Positions 35,691 to 48,112 are shown, counted from the first letter of the stretch. The stretch is 64,000 nt of DNA from Tenrec ecaudatus (GCF_050624435.1 NC_134542.1:111583677-111647676), one strand, 5' to 3'. The notes: generated by a model not told the origin, from the letters alone. Numbers and translations: made by a program.

Positions 35691-36954
35691 CTATTTACTT
35701 GTGTGTCCTCTGTTTCTAACTGCTACTGGTTACAGAGGTAGAATATAACCACTCGGGGTTCATGAAATATGAAAGGTCACTTAAATATTTTAAAGCATAT
35801 TTAGTCTATTCTTGACATCATTTCCCTGAAAAATAAAATTACGTTTCCCTGCTCCCATGGAAAGATGTGTTATATAGACTGCTTATTGGATCCCCACTTT
35901 TATTCCAAATTACTAATTAATTGCTTTCATAAAATGTAATTATTTGAAATATGTGTTTGTGACCCTCCCACTTTAGCTATTCTATTTTCCCCACTTTCTT
36001 GGAACCACCTCATATGAGGTCAATGTAGATGTTTAACAAAGCAATGCATTGGGGTGTTAAGTCGGGGAAACATGGCCAGACCTCAAAAACCCAAAGCATT
36101 ACTCTGGAACAAAATTTGAGAGAAAAATCCATTATTCAGAAATGGTTATTGCCAATAATTAGATATGAAAGTACACTATGTTTTACAGAAAGACTGATAA
36201 TATTTTAAAGGATAGTGGTAGGTGAAAAGGAGGCTGTGAGAATTGATGAAAGGATGAATTCAGAGAAAAGGAAAATTCATCCATACTTATCAGATGATTT
36301 TGCAAATAATTCTGCATGGCACTGATTTGCAAGTAGTGAACAGTTATTCACACATGAGAGATCATGTTTCTACTAGATAGAACAACATATTTTATAACAT
36401 CCCACCCCCCAATACTCAGACACAAAGTTGAGTTACAAATACAGCTTGGCTTTAGTCTTCTGGGAAAACTATGTAATTTTCTCAAAGATATCAACTCTGA
36501 AAAATGTGATAATACCTCCAAAAATGTCCCAACTTTGAACTTCATAGGTGTTAAGACAATGCTTGCCAGCAAATGATCAAGAACAAAAGAGAAGAACAGA
36601 AAAAAATTAACAAGATTTATGAACAAATATGATATATAGCTTGGGTTGTCCCAGAAATAATTCTTTGAGAAGAAACACCGAAGGGACTTAGAAGCCCTAC
36701 CAAACTAATGGGACACACTTAATATGTGTTTCTCATCCAAACTTGTTGCCTCTACAAATTTTATACCATCGAACATTTCCAATCACATGGCATGACATTT
36801 CCCTTTCCTCAGGCTGCTCCATAATTAACCCTAGCTGTCTAGATTTATCAGAAACAATCTGGAAGATTACTAAAAATTGTCTCTGAACATCCTCTAAAAA
36901 TAGAATTCAGCTACCAACTTAATTTTAACATGATTATACAACATCTTCATTTAT

Positions 36955-37265
36955 CCTTTGAATGCATTTGAATTATGGTGTTGGTGAGGAATGTTGAAAT
37001 TACCAGGGACTGCCAGAAGAGGAAACCAATCTCCCTGCAAATGTATAGCTATGGTGTTCCTTAGAAGGGGGCATGGCTAGATTATATCTCGGGTACTTTA
37101 GATATGCTATTGTGGGGCCAGTTCCGGGAAAGGATGCCATGCTTTGTAAAGTAGAGGGTTAGGTATAAAGAGGAAGATCTTCATGAAATAGATCAACACC
37201 ACCGTAGATGCAAAAATGAGTTAAACATGGAAGCTATTTTGAGAATGGTTAGAGACAGTACAGTT
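36955..37265 (+). pseudogene. RTE LINE 3' fragment, sense
   Basis: tttgaattatggtgttggtg, tggactgcca-like sequence and gaaaggatgccatgctttgt follow the C-terminal part of the RTE ORF. No intact frame. Confidence 0.75.
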
Positions 37266-37539
37266 TTTCACTCTGCAGTATGGAGGGTCCCTCTGAGTAC
37301 AACAGGTCCCAAATGGAGTTCTTGTGTTGTGCAAATCACTAACGTCCCAAAAACCAGTAAGAAGGCTAGAGGTTGGAATCCACCCAGAGAAACCTTGAAA
37401 GAAAAGCCTAATGATCTATGTAATTCCCATGTATGTTATACCCAGAAAAGCATTGATTCACCTAGTAAATCTATGTTAATTGCCTAGTAAATGCATGTGT
37501 TATAAAATGAAATTACTTGAGGCTCTTCTACCCATTTTT

Positions 37540-37755
37540 CTTTAACTGCTACAAGTGATTGGATGTTTTTGTGGTTGTCTGGTTCTTTCAAGTCCTGCAC
37601 TATTCTCGCAAGCATTCCATTTGAGTCCATTGTTGCAGCCGTTGTGTCAGTCTGTGCTATTGAAAGTCTTCTTTGTTCACTGACCTTGAACATAAACAAG
37701 CAGGAAATCCTTCACCAGCAATTGGTCTCTCTTGAAACCATGCCCAGTTCACCAC
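37540..37755 (-). pseudogene. RTE LINE 3' fragment, reverse
   Basis: gtcctgcactattctcgcaa, gagtccattgttgcagcc and gtcagtctgtgctattgaa are the reverse of the RTE 3' region. It faces the sense fragment that ends at 37,265. Confidence 0.75.
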
Positions 37756-37768
37756 AGCAACTTTTGTA

Positions 37769-37965
37769 GGGATCCATAGTGATGTAGTGGTTCTGCACTG
37801 GGCTGTGATCCACAAGGTCAATGTTTCAATACTATTAGCCCCTCCTTAGGGTCTTTCTACTCCAGGAAACAGTCACAGCCTTGGACACACATACGGGCAC
37901 TTCTTCCTGACCTACAGGGTCGCTGTGAGTTCATATCAACTCAAAGGCAGTGAGTTTGATTTTGA
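37769..37965 (+). repeat. AfroSINE, sense, near full length
   Basis: The tRNA-like head starts at gatgtagtggttctgcac (A-box region) with a decayed B box at gtttcaatac. The body ends ctgtgagttcatatcaactc and then a T-rich, pol-III-like end. Confidence 0.82.
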
Positions 37966-37984
37966 TTTTTTTGACTCTTAGTAG

Positions 37985-38240
37985 CTTCCTGTTATCTTCC
38001 CTCATAAAGCCCCCAGATTTTGAGCATTGTCCGTGAGTTCTGTGTGTCTAATACAGCATATTATCCAGTCCATAGAGAGCAGAGAACAACGGGAGTTGGA
38101 GTTGGCGTAAGCATAGGGTAAAATTGGATGGGGTGTGAAGGCATGTCTGACCTCAACCTTGTGGCAATCAGCCTTGGGCTGGTGTGAAGTTAGGTTCTTC
38201 TCCCTACTAAAGCCAGAGCAGGTCAGCTGTGGCCCCAATG
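37985..38240. repeat. Unclassified interspersed repeat F, copy 2
   Basis: Partner of the repeat at 29,196-29,560, with the same block order. Similarity fades after about 38,240. Confidence 0.65.
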
Positions 38241-38289
38241 GTGTTTGCCAATAGACCGGCTTAGATTGGCTAGAGTTGGGTAGGGGGAC

Positions 38290-38311
38290 TGGTACGACAC
38301 CAGTCGTACCA
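38290..38311. repeat. Perfect 9-bp hairpin
   Basis: tggtacgac, loop acca, then gtcgtacca: a perfect inverted repeat with a four-base loop. It could be a chance palindrome or a relic of a transposon end. Confidence 0.9.
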
Positions 38312-38719
38312 ACATAAATAAGTGAATCCCTTGGAGTGTGTCCAGGGCTTCTGCTAAAAAGGCGATAATCAGCAAGGATTCTGAGTTCAGAGTTTCTTCT
38401 GCTTCACTCTTGGCCACACGCGGTCAGGGATGAGGACCTTGTGACACTGATTATCAGAGGACACGTTGACTGATTTTCAATCTTGAATTTTTAAGATTTA
38501 CAGCATAGATACCTTTCATTTTAGATGTTATATCAGAGCATATTTGTTTGAAAGCATATAATTAAACAATTAGAGGTTCAAATTTAAGTTAAATTATGAA
38601 TATTCTTTTTACCAAAGAAATTAGCCAATGAAAGTGACAATAAATAATAGCTTTGCTCTACGGAAGGTCACATATATATGGCAACCAGGGGATTTCATTT
38701 GTCATTGATTAGAAAGTCC

Positions 38720-39400
38720 TGATAAAAAAGGGTGGGGGGAAAAAAAGGGTGGGGGGGGACCAGAATTTTCATTCTAAATGAAATCCAGGCTTTCTGCAGC
38801 CATTAAGGCTGGGCAAAGACCTGCAACTAATACCCTGTTAGAATCTTCAATCCATAAACCTCAACCCAAAACTTCCCTATGGACTCAAGCAACGTTAAAC
38901 ACAAAAATGAATATTCAAAGTAACCCAACATTATGGACCAGGAGTGTCAATGGCCTTGCTAACATACAATATGCACTGCAAGGTGGATTGTTTAGGAGGC
39001 AGTTTAGTCAAAATTTAATACCCTATCATCGGATTTCTTTATTGATCCTTTTAAATTTGTTCTAGTTTTTAATATTTGATGCTTTCTTTTCTATTGAAGT
39101 TTTTATGCTTTATTGTGTTATTCTTGTTAGTTTTTATTTGTTTTGCAATGTTTTCCTGTATATGAAATTCAGGATATCTTACTCTATTGAGACAGTACAT
39201 GGATAAATGGTTCCTTAGGGTATGGCAGGGAGGTTTGGGGGAAATGGTGAGCTAATAATGCACAAGAATAAAGAAAATATTCTATAAATGATTATGGTGA
39301 TACTTTTACAACTCTTCTAGTTGTACTTAAATTATTGACTTGTATCATATGTGAATTATATGCCAATGAACGTGTTGAAAAAATAAAATTTATTAGAACA
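38720..39400 (+). repeat. Unclassified repeat D, copy 1
   Basis: Opens with two G-rich and A-rich runs. It shares with 63,370-63,860 the ordered blocks gttattcttgttagttt, ctgtatatgaaat, aatggttcct and atatgtgaattatat, and it ends near aaaaaataaaatttatt. Probably a relative of element E by its T-rich core and AATAAA end. Confidence 0.65.
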
Positions 39401-39634
39401 ACATTTAAAAAATATATTTATTTACGTGAGATTAACTGACCGCAACATCTCAAAGGACTATTTTAGAAGCTGAAGGAATGGAGGGGTTATGTTAATGGTA
39501 GTAGAAAAGTTGAAAATGTATAACAAAAACTATTATGCAAGTGAAATGTAAACAATGTGACTAAATTGAACATGTTGACTTCTTTGTTTATTTCTTCCCT
39601 AAATAGACAAAATGTATATTAGATTCATTCATGG

Positions 39635-39795
39635 ACTCACTGCTATTGAATTCGTTCTGACTCACAGTGACCTTATAGGTACAACTGTTCCTGTAGGTTT
39701 CAGAGACTGTAAGTCCTTGTAGGAGTATGAATCCGCATCTTTCGTTTATAGAGCAGCTAGTGGTGTTGACGTGCTGGCCTAACCAAGTATGCCAC
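39635..39795 (-). repeat. AfroSINE, reverse
   Basis: attgaattcgttctgactca, gtttcagagactgtaagtcc and agcagctagtggtg in order, with a CA repeat just beyond. Confidence 0.8.
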
Positions 39796-39831
39796 CAGAA
39801 TTCTGAAATGTATATTAAGTTAGAGTCAGGA

Positions 39832-39832
<1 letters not shown>

Positions 39833-39876
<44 letters not shown>
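39833..39876. repeat. (AC)n microsatellite
   Basis: About 44 bases of AC dinucleotide. Confidence 0.96.
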
Positions 39877-39878
<2 letters not shown>

Positions 39879-40149
39879 TTTACATTTTTTTAAAAAAAGC
39901 TCCTGGGTGTCCAGCCCATATACACATGACCTAATTCCAAATTAGATGGGCTTAACCTCTCTGCAAGCAGTAGATGGCTGAAGATAACTTATCCAGAAAT
40001 ACACTTGTTTTGTTTTCATTAGAGTGCCTTTACAAACCAAACGGCCCAATCAAAGCAGTACGTTCCTAAGAGACCTCTTGGGCCCATTCAATGCAAGGCA
40101 GAGAGGTCAATTCAGAAAGTTATATTGACACATTTTGAAATTCCAAAGG

Positions 40150-40560
40150 GGGTAAATATGATAGATTTTCTCAAAGGATTCAGGCATTGTTGAAGGGAGC
40201 TTATTCTGGGCAAGTTTTAAGGAAAATGAAGCTACGTTGGTGAGAGTTGCGCCGAGGAATTTTTTTTTAACCATCACGGCAATGCGCTTGCTCGTTCTTC
40301 AAGGATGCCGAGCGCTGTCCTTCGAGAATTTCATTGGAAGGCTTACTGATCTACCTTACACTCCCGCCTTGCCTCTGCAGACTTCTATTTGTCCCCAGAA
40401 TTCAAAGAACATTTAAAAGGAACACAATTTGAGCACATTAAACCATGCCATTTATACATGATGTACATCAAAGAGCAGACAAGACCTTGAGGAGCAGATA
40501 TGGAAACAGGTTAAGGCAAAGAACAGTAGCTTCATGTTTTGATTTTTTGAAATGTTCATA
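40150..40560 (+). pseudogene. Mariner-type transposase remnant (copy B)
   Basis: Plus-strand decayed transposase. The DNA at 40,271 onwards gives HHGNARLL, a worn form of the mariner HHDNA box around the second catalytic aspartate (here a glycine). Then comes a segment giving LSFENFIGRL, and on to LPLQTSICPQNSKNI. In the neighbouring frame this last piece reads DFYLSPEFKEHLKGTQFEH, the conserved post-catalytic block. Frameshifts and stops show it is dead. Only the C-terminal half survives. Confidence 0.68.
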
Positions 40561-41880
40561 TCTTAGGATTTTATAGCAATACATTTTGACTTACCCTTCT
40601 ATATATCACTCGTTTTTTGGTTTTGTTTTTTTAACAGACGTGGTTGGAAGAAATGAGCTGGGCATCATTGTTTGGAAGGCAGAGAGACCCTGAAAGAGAT
40701 TGGCAAGATGGGGAAGAAGTGGGAGGCTTTGGAGAAAATACAGCCATCAAGGAAAAGAAGGAAACAGAGGAACGCATGAGGAAGGTGGCAGCAGAGTCTG
40801 CCTGCGCACCACGCTGAGAGGTTAGGACTGAGGAGCTGTACCATGCCTGGAGGTACCGCAGGACCGGGCTGATGTGTGGAATGGACTGAGCAAGCTCCTA
40901 TTCCACCTCCCTGCTCCAAAAACCCTTTTAACAAATGGCCTTCAGATAGAGGACCATATCTTATAATAAACTGATAAGAACAGCCACTACATCCAATCAT
41001 ACCTGTAAAGCTGAGAAGTGAAAACACTCGTTTTATTTTCATTCAAATCTATTAATGTTCATTCCTTCACAAACTTTTAAATGTGTGGATAAGGTCTTCT
41101 CTTGTCATGTGGATCTGCTTATTGTTAATTCGCTCTATTTCCATATCACCTGTGATACACAAGTTGATGTCTTTAATGTGGAACAATTAAAACATTTTCA
41201 AATAATTTAGCTAGAATTAAAAAAATATATGCTTAAATTAAACAATTCTTGTTGGTAAGTTCCCTCATACAAACATGTAAGAATTACCCTATCGTTTCCA
41301 AGATACTAACCAATAAAATTCCTAATTATTTTTATCTTCACAAGGTTCTAGTCCTGAGATTACTCTAACACCTTGCACTCCATGATTATTCCTCACTTTA
41401 CTTAGTTAACTTTAAACTCCAAATGAGTTTAACAAAATTTCCAAATGAATGGAATCATGAATAAAAATTTGAATCATCTGTTGGAATCATGTAAGTGTAA
41501 AAATGATCTAATATTGTGTTCCAGACAAGGTTGCCATAAGTCACATGTGCTTATTTATATTTAAATTTAATTACAGTTAAATAAAATGCTTAATTATTTT
41601 CCTCAGTTGCATTGCTGACACTTCATAGGCTCAATAACTTTTCTGGCGAGTTGCTACCATTTAGGAAGAGTAGCTTGTAAAATATTTCTTTCTCACAAAA
41701 TTTTTCTTACTCAGTGCTGATCTAGAGATGCCTACTAGTTTTTAAGAACTGGAGGAACAGAATTTCAGAAAGCTTAAATGATTTGATTAAGTTCATCTAC
41801 TGTTGACAGAGAGCCAGACAATTCTGTGTTTCTGAATCCTAAGGTTATTGCTACTGTAACTGATTTAACCATTGTCAAAA
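40561..41880. other. Unassigned interval
   Basis: 40,630-40,990 is somewhat GC-richer and purine-rich, and the reverse strand is open for 125 codons, but no domain or exon structure is evident. The rest is AT-rich. Confidence 0.4.
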
Positions 41881-41947
41881 TGAGCTCTCTCTCTCTCTCT
41901 CTAAAAAGGAGCTCTCTCTCTCTTTCTCTCTCTCTCAAAAGGATCTC

Positions 41948-42014
<67 letters not shown>
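41881..42014. repeat. Compound (CT)n/(CA)n microsatellite
   Basis: Several CT runs are separated by short aaaagga-type linkers, then a long CT run merges directly into a CA run. Frames across it code only low-complexity sequence. Confidence 0.96.
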
Positions 42015-42015
<1 letters not shown>

Positions 42016-42942
42016 CCTAAAAGCATTCATATTAATCCATTTCACTTCAGTTTACATGCAGCATGAAATCTACATCTGATGTACAGATGTTGGAATTGAG
42101 AGGAAGTATTTACGTAAGTGAATCAAGAGAGCTAATTCAAAGGTAGCTTTGCTCGTAGAACATCTATGTGAAGAATAGTCCCTGTTGATTAACAACAGCA
42201 GAGGGAAACCAAACAAAATGAAAAGAGTACGTGATTGATGCTGTTAAATAGTATCAGGTTAAGGTACTCTGCTTTTTCCAGAAAATTATTTTATTTTACT
42301 ATAAATTCATGTAAATAGTATATGTAATATTTATATGCATTGTACAGACTGTTTTTGAATTTTCTAAGATTATTTTCAAATTTTGTAATTTAAAAATAGT
42401 TCTCTGTACTTTTAGTTCTTTGCACTTTGTAATTTCAAAATACAGAGAGGTTGTAAGAACTGAGCAAAGATAAGTTACACAACTTTTATCAATTTTTGTT
42501 TTATCTGTTAACTCTATTACTCTTTCCTTTTTATGTTTCTCTCATCTCATTTCTATATATGAAGAACTTTTTCTTTGAAAATGTATTACTCAAATTACTC
42601 TTGCTAAACCCTAAATACTTTGGTGCAAGAGATTTTCTCAGGTTGCTACCAAAATCACCAAAAATTATGATATATTGTTTTTACCATATTCTAGCAATTA
42701 TTTTCACAGAGTAGGCTTCACAAACTCCCTATGAAAGCAAAAGCAGAGACAAGCATTCTTTCAAAGTCCTGTATTAATGTTACTTTTCCCATATATATCT
42801 GACTGATATAAAATATTAATTTCAGCTTCCAGAAAAACTTTTAAATCATATTTGTCAGTCTAAGCAGGTATTTCTATATGAATCTTTAGCATTTAATGAT
42901 CTTTGAAATCAGATGACTCAAGCTTATTTTCTGTAAATGAGG

Positions 42943-43815
42943 GGGACTTGAAGCATTTGCTGATGAAGACTTTAGATTACAGCCTTCAATATTGATTACA
43001 ATTTAATGTCTTACTGTTGTTTAATATGAAAATTATCATGAATAAATAAAAATAATTGCTTCATGAAATAAAAGCAAAAAAACTCCAGCATTCTTACCCT
43101 TCATATTGAAATACTGGTCTGACTGGTTAAGAAAGGAGGAAAAATAAATCTGACTTGGAGTCTTTAATGACATCCAAGTTCATTTCAAACATAAAAAGAA
43201 AATGAAAATCCTCACAATTAGACCAATAGGAAGCATCCTCATAAATGGAGAAAGGACTGCAATTGTCAAGGGTTTCACTTTGCTTGGATTCACAATAAAC
43301 ATCAGTGGAAGCAGCAGTCAAGGGATCAGGCAAAGCATTGCCCTTAGTAAACATGTTGCACAAAGTCTCTTTAAAGTACTGGAGCACAAGATGCTTTCAA
43401 GTGCCTCATATGCATGTGAAAGTTAAGACATTAAATAAGGAAAATGAAGAAGAGCGGATGCATATGAGTGATGGTGGTGGTGAAGAACATTGAAAGCACC
43501 ATCCATGCATTGCCGGAAGAACAAACAAATCTGTCTGGGAAGAAGCATTTCCAGAATGCACCTTAAAAGCAAAGGTGGCAAGACATTGTCTTAGGTACTG
43601 TGGGGCAAGTTATCAGGAGAAACCAGTCTCTGGAAAAGAGGCTCATGCTTGATAACATGGAGGGGCAGTGAAAAGGGGAAGGCCCTCAACAGTGACCACA
43701 ATGAAGATTATTGTGAGTATAGCACAGGACCAGGCAGTGTTGTTCAGGGGTTTTCTTTTGGGCATAAGTTTGCTATGAGTGAGAACCAACTCAATGGTAC
43801 CTACCTACAATAGCC
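42943..43815 (+). pseudogene. RTE LINE, connection region to 3' end, sense
   Basis: gacttgaagcatttgctgat, the segment after the YADD box, starts the match. 43,202-43,420 reads MKILTIRPIGSILINGE, TLLGFTINISGSSSQGI and then the KHVAQSLFKVLEHK region. It ends ctatgagtgagaaccaactc. 43,030-43,190 departs from RTE and may be an insertion. Confidence 0.8.
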
Positions 43816-43929
43816 TTTAGCATTATGGTTAAAATATGTAATTTGCCAAGTATTCATTTTAGTTGGATCTACAATCAATATCCATGAAAAATCAGTGAAT
43901 ATGTAAATTAAATTATATATTTCATGTGG

Positions 43930-44405
43930 CAAAGTCATACAAAGTGTAACTAAGCAAAATTATCACTTTGTGAACCAAAGTATGCCTAACCCAAGCCATA
44001 GTATTTTCAGACTCTTCAAATATAAGAGAAAGTTGGACAATGAATAAAGAAGCCTTAAGAAATGTTGCCTTTAAAATATGGTGTTGGAGAAGCATATTAA
44101 ATATGCACATAGTTCAAGAAGATTAAACAAATATGTCTTGGAAATGTAGTCAAAAAACATCTTAGAAGGAAGGATGGCAAAATTTTGTTTTATGTGACTT
44201 GAAGTTTAGACATGTTAGCAAATGGGGTCCATCCCTAGGGAAGGTCAATAAAAAAAGAGGATGCTCTTCCCCAAGATGGGCCAACACCGTGACTCCAAAA
44301 CAAGGCTGAAATTGAGCAAGGATTTCAAGGATGGCACAGATATCAGTCGTTTTCTGTGCTTTGGGTCACTATGAGTAAAACTTACTCAAAGTCATCTATC
44401 CACGG
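43930..44405 (+). pseudogene. RTE LINE 3' fragment, second copy, sense
   Basis: aacccaagccatagtatttt, gaatgaag-type blocks and tgggtcactatgagtaaaac repeat the last part of RTE. It overlaps 43,200-43,815 in RTE coordinates, so it is a separate insertion rather than a continuation. Confidence 0.75.
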
Positions 44406-44732
44406 AACCAGTCATCAGCATTGTCAACAATCTTCCCCAAGGTTAAGCACCATATAGTTGTCGAATTCAAAGGAAGCCCAGATATGAAGATTTAAAAATT
44501 GAATTAATGGAACTCCTCAATTTAAAAGAGTGGTAATTTTGAAATTTGATTTTCTTTTAAGTTTTGGATATGTATATATGGTGTTAAAAATCCTATTAGA
44601 TTAACATTTTAAAAGAGGAAAAACAATAGCTGATTAAAAAGAGATTGATTATTATAAATACAAATAGATGATCTTAAAGACAATTTTTTCTACCTTTGGG
44701 GTGATCACAAAATGTCTCTCCCCTCTCCCCCT

Positions 44733-44785
44733 TTGTAAATCATTTTATTGGGGGCTCATACTGCTCTTATCACAGTACATTTCTT
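44733..44785 (-). mobile_element. Element E 3' tip
   Basis: aaatcattttattgggggct and tactgctcttatcac are the last 50 bases of E in reverse. Cut by unassigned sequence. Confidence 0.75.
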
Positions 44786-45467
44786 ATTGTTTTTTAAAGC
44801 AGGCTTTATTTATCTCACTTGCATATTAAGTTAGGCATTTCAATTGAGTTAGGCTCTAATTTTTTAGCTTTATATTGCAGTGTGTTAGTCAAGCATTTCT
44901 ACCCAAAAGACAAAAAGCCTTTAATTTCATAAGCTGTAGTTAGACTCTCTGTCAATAGGCTAGTGAAAAACTAACCCGCCAAGCAAATGGTCAGGACAAA
45001 AAACAAATGTACTCAGCCCATAGCTATATACGTAACTGTAATTTAAATTGATTGCTTTGTCCATCATTTAGACATGACTGTTAATTACTTTCTTACAAAA
45101 TATATGGTGGAAAAGTAAAATGTAACATATGTCCTAGAATGGTGTTTCCAATTATTAATTAAATAAGCCATCTTATGTCCCCTGATCAGAATTTCTGGAT
45201 TCTATGTTCGTGTGGAAGTTTTGGTCTTGGCATTACCAAGGTCTCAGTCGGCATTCCAATGAGGATAGTCTGTGATCTCAGAAATCCACTCCATAGCAAG
45301 GAAGAAAATATTTAAAATCTGCCAAAGAAGGTTTCACTAGGCATACATAGAATAGATATATATTCATACATGGTTTTATCTACATAAAATATTAATTTAT
45401 AATTGCAACAACATGCAAGTACATACTCAGTCTTTATGGTAGATGATAGATCATAGATAGATGATTT

Positions 45468-45504
<37 letters not shown>

Positions 45505-46200
45505 CATTGTTGTTCTTAACTTCATAAGACAAAGCTAGGCTGACCACTCGCCCTTAGCCTCCAAAATTCCTAGTAGAGAAAGTACTGCATTGTGTGCTGG
45601 GACAGTAGAAAATGTCTTTTATGAAAGTTGGCTGGGAGCGATTAAAATAAACAGCTGCTACACAAAGATGTATCTACAAAAAATGCAACTAAGTAAGCAC
45701 CAAAATTGTGCTCTTGTCCAAATAACTGATATCCATCCTTTAGGGAAACTTTACCTCAATATCAGCTCAATAATACAACCCAAGTTCAATAATTAATGTT
45801 TGACTTAGCACAGCATATTATATGAAAATTACAGCTGCCTGTTCTTTGCTTTCACTGATTAAAATTAGTCTCAGACTCATTTATTTCATTTTCTTATCTT
45901 TCTATACTCAGCAGAGCAAGATTGTACAACCTGTCAGGGCCCAGAGAGGTGCTCTAATACAAAACTCAATTTTTTAAGTTGCTGAATTTTCCCTCACAAC
46001 TGATGATGAACATTGTAATGGAATAGAAACAGTTCAGTGGTACCCTGAGTTCACACCATATTGTCATACCCTAGATCCATTTTTGCAGCAAGTTGCTGAT
46101 TTTTTTTGGTTAAGATTGTTGAGAAAGTCTTGATCCTAACTCAGAACACTGCAACATTGAAGAGGAAAAGAGTGAGAGGTCAAGGCACAAAAGGATATAG
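44786..46200. other. AT-rich interval
   Basis: No gene or element recognised apart from a GATA run at 45,470-45,504. Confidence 0.45.
45470..45504. repeat. (GATA)n microsatellite
   Basis: About nine GATA units. Confidence 0.95.
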
Positions 46201-46212
46201 TCTCAGTCATTT

Positions 46213-46831
46213 CATTGTCTCTTGTGATCCTTAGGTTTATCCTGCCAACTAGGATTCCATAGGAACATGTGGGCAGGGTTCAATCAGGCTTGACTAGAGG
46301 GTGATGAGATAAATGGCTTTCCAAGGTCCAACCCCTTCTCTCTTTCTCCCTGCTGATCAGACCAGCACTCTGCAGTCTGAGCTAGTCCTTTGCCTCAATC
46401 ATATGCTGCACTACTGTGGGCCGAGCCAACCCACAGATCATGTTGCCTTGCTGTGCATGCATCCCTAGACCTTGAGGCTCCACTGAGACATGCTTCCCCA
46501 TGCATCTTGAGGATCCATTAGGACAGCTCTGCTAAGCTCCTGCTCTACTGAACTCTGCTATGCCTCAATGTCACATCTTCCCGTTGTTGTTACCCCTCCC
46601 TGCTTGTCTTGCCTAAGGGCAGACTCCATTGCCTGATTCCTTGACCTTGGATCAGCAGCCTGAGTGAGTTGAAGGACCTTCAGTATATTAACTATTCCAT
46701 GAAAGTGAGTTGAACTGAGCCCTCTGTATTGCTGTGTGGACTAATGAGCTGTTATATTCTTTCTCGCTATACAAACCGCTATATATATCCTTGTGTGCTG
46801 GTTTTGTTTCTCTAGAACTCTGCCTAACACA
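46213..46831. mobile_element. LTR-like unit, second family
   Basis: Ends tctagaactctgcctaacaca, whose reverse complement opens TGTGTTAGGCAGAG. It begins near tgtgatccttaggtttatcc. TG...CA ends and about 620 bases suit a solo LTR, but no exact 5-bp duplication was found. The inside is unlike 4429-5031. Confidence 0.5.
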
Positions 46832-47127
46832 CTTTGTCCAAAGATAAACTTTCCCTCCATTTATTCCAAGTCCATCCCAATGCTTGTTTTCAATATTTCC
46901 AGAGACTTCTTTGCATCAACTGCTTTGCTAAATAACGATTTTTTTACCCATTAAGAATTATTCTGATACCAGGTTGCTATTTTCACCAGGAAGACATTGT
47001 ATCGGTGGCATTACTCTCCTCAAACTGTCTCTCAGTTCTGTAGAGCCTGCTTCATATGCCAGAGAAGAACAGATGCCTTGTACTGCCCTGCACATGGTTA
47101 TATGGAAACAAAATAAAACAAGGGAGG

Positions 47128-47332
47128 AGGAGCATTGTTGTTGCTGATTTGGTTCCAACTCAGTTTCCCTCTAGGACATAGAACGAGTGCTCCATAGGGT
47201 TTCCAAGCTGCAAATCTTTGTTGGAGCAGACTGCCACATCTTTCTCCTGTGACATCTCTCTCCCATGTAGCTAGTGGTTCGTTTTGAACTGCCGAACTTT
47301 CAGATGAACACTTAACCACTGTCCCAACCAGG
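47128..47332 (-). repeat. AfroSINE, reverse, near full length
   Basis: catagggtttccaagctgca, ggagcagactgccacatct and cttaaccactgtcccaacc follow the SINE in reverse with little decay. This is one of the clearest copies. Confidence 0.9.
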
Positions 47333-47344
47333 CTCCTTACAGAC

Positions 47345-48112
47345 AGTTATTGTTAGAAGTGATGTCCAATCAGTTCTGATTCATCACAGCCCTGCCTACA
47401 TAACGTTGCCCAGTCCTGCACCATGCTCATAATTCTCCTACGTTTGAGTCCATGATTGCAGCTACTATGCCAATCCATCTTGCTGATGGGGATCTCTTGT
47501 GTTGACTTCCTACTATACATAGCAGGATGTCTTTCCCCCAATACTAGTCTCTCTTAATAAGATTTCCAAAGATTTCAAAATGAGTTGAAATCTCACTGTT
47601 TTCCTTTCTAAGGAGCATTCTGGGTGTTCTTCTTCCAACACATATGTGCTCCTTCTTCTGGAAGTCTGTGGAATACTCAATATTCTTCACAAATACCATA
47701 ATTTAAAGACATCAGTTCTTAACTTTTGCTTATTCAGAATTCAGCTTTCCCCTGCAATATGAAGCAATTGGAAACGCCATGGCTTGGGTCTGGCACATTG
47801 CAGTCTGCAAAAAGTTATCTTTATTTTTCAAATGTTTAAAGATATCTTTTGCAAGAGATTTGCCCAGAGCAATATGTTATTCAATTCCTGACTGCTGCTT
47901 CCATGGATATTGATTATGATTCCAAGTGAAATGACCTTCCTTCCAACTTCAAACTTTTCTTCATTTTTCATGAGGTTTATCAAAGTCCATGTGTAAAGGT
48001 GTTTAATTTCTTTATTCTGGGATGAAATCAATATTAGTATCTGTGGTCTTTTATCTCCATCAGTAAGGGTTTCAATTCCTTTTCACTCTCAGCATCCCCG
48101 GCTGTGTCATCC
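47345..48112 (-). pseudogene. RTE LINE 3' half, reverse
   Basis: Starts at the RTE 3' end (agttctgattcatcacagcc) and runs through aaggagcattctgggtgttc, aatatgaagcaattgg and tgctgcttccatggatattg to cagcatccccggctgtgtca, the region just past the YADD box. Stops throughout. It abuts the SINE at 47,128-47,332. Confidence 0.85.

Larger units (their letters stand above)
33753..36954. other. AT-rich interval with two SINEs
   Basis: Apart from the SINEs at 34.3 and 35.5 kb, nothing is recognised. The segment at 35,210-35,300 has repeat-like composition but no assignment. Confidence 0.45.

Noticed and set aside
37769-37965. tRNA gene call on the SINE head
   Set aside because: A and B boxes are decayed, no cloverleaf forms, and the body is AfroSINE.
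40665-41042. 125-codon minus-strand open frame
   Set aside because: Cysteine-rich but without a recognisable domain or splice signals. Probably chance in a GC-richer patch.
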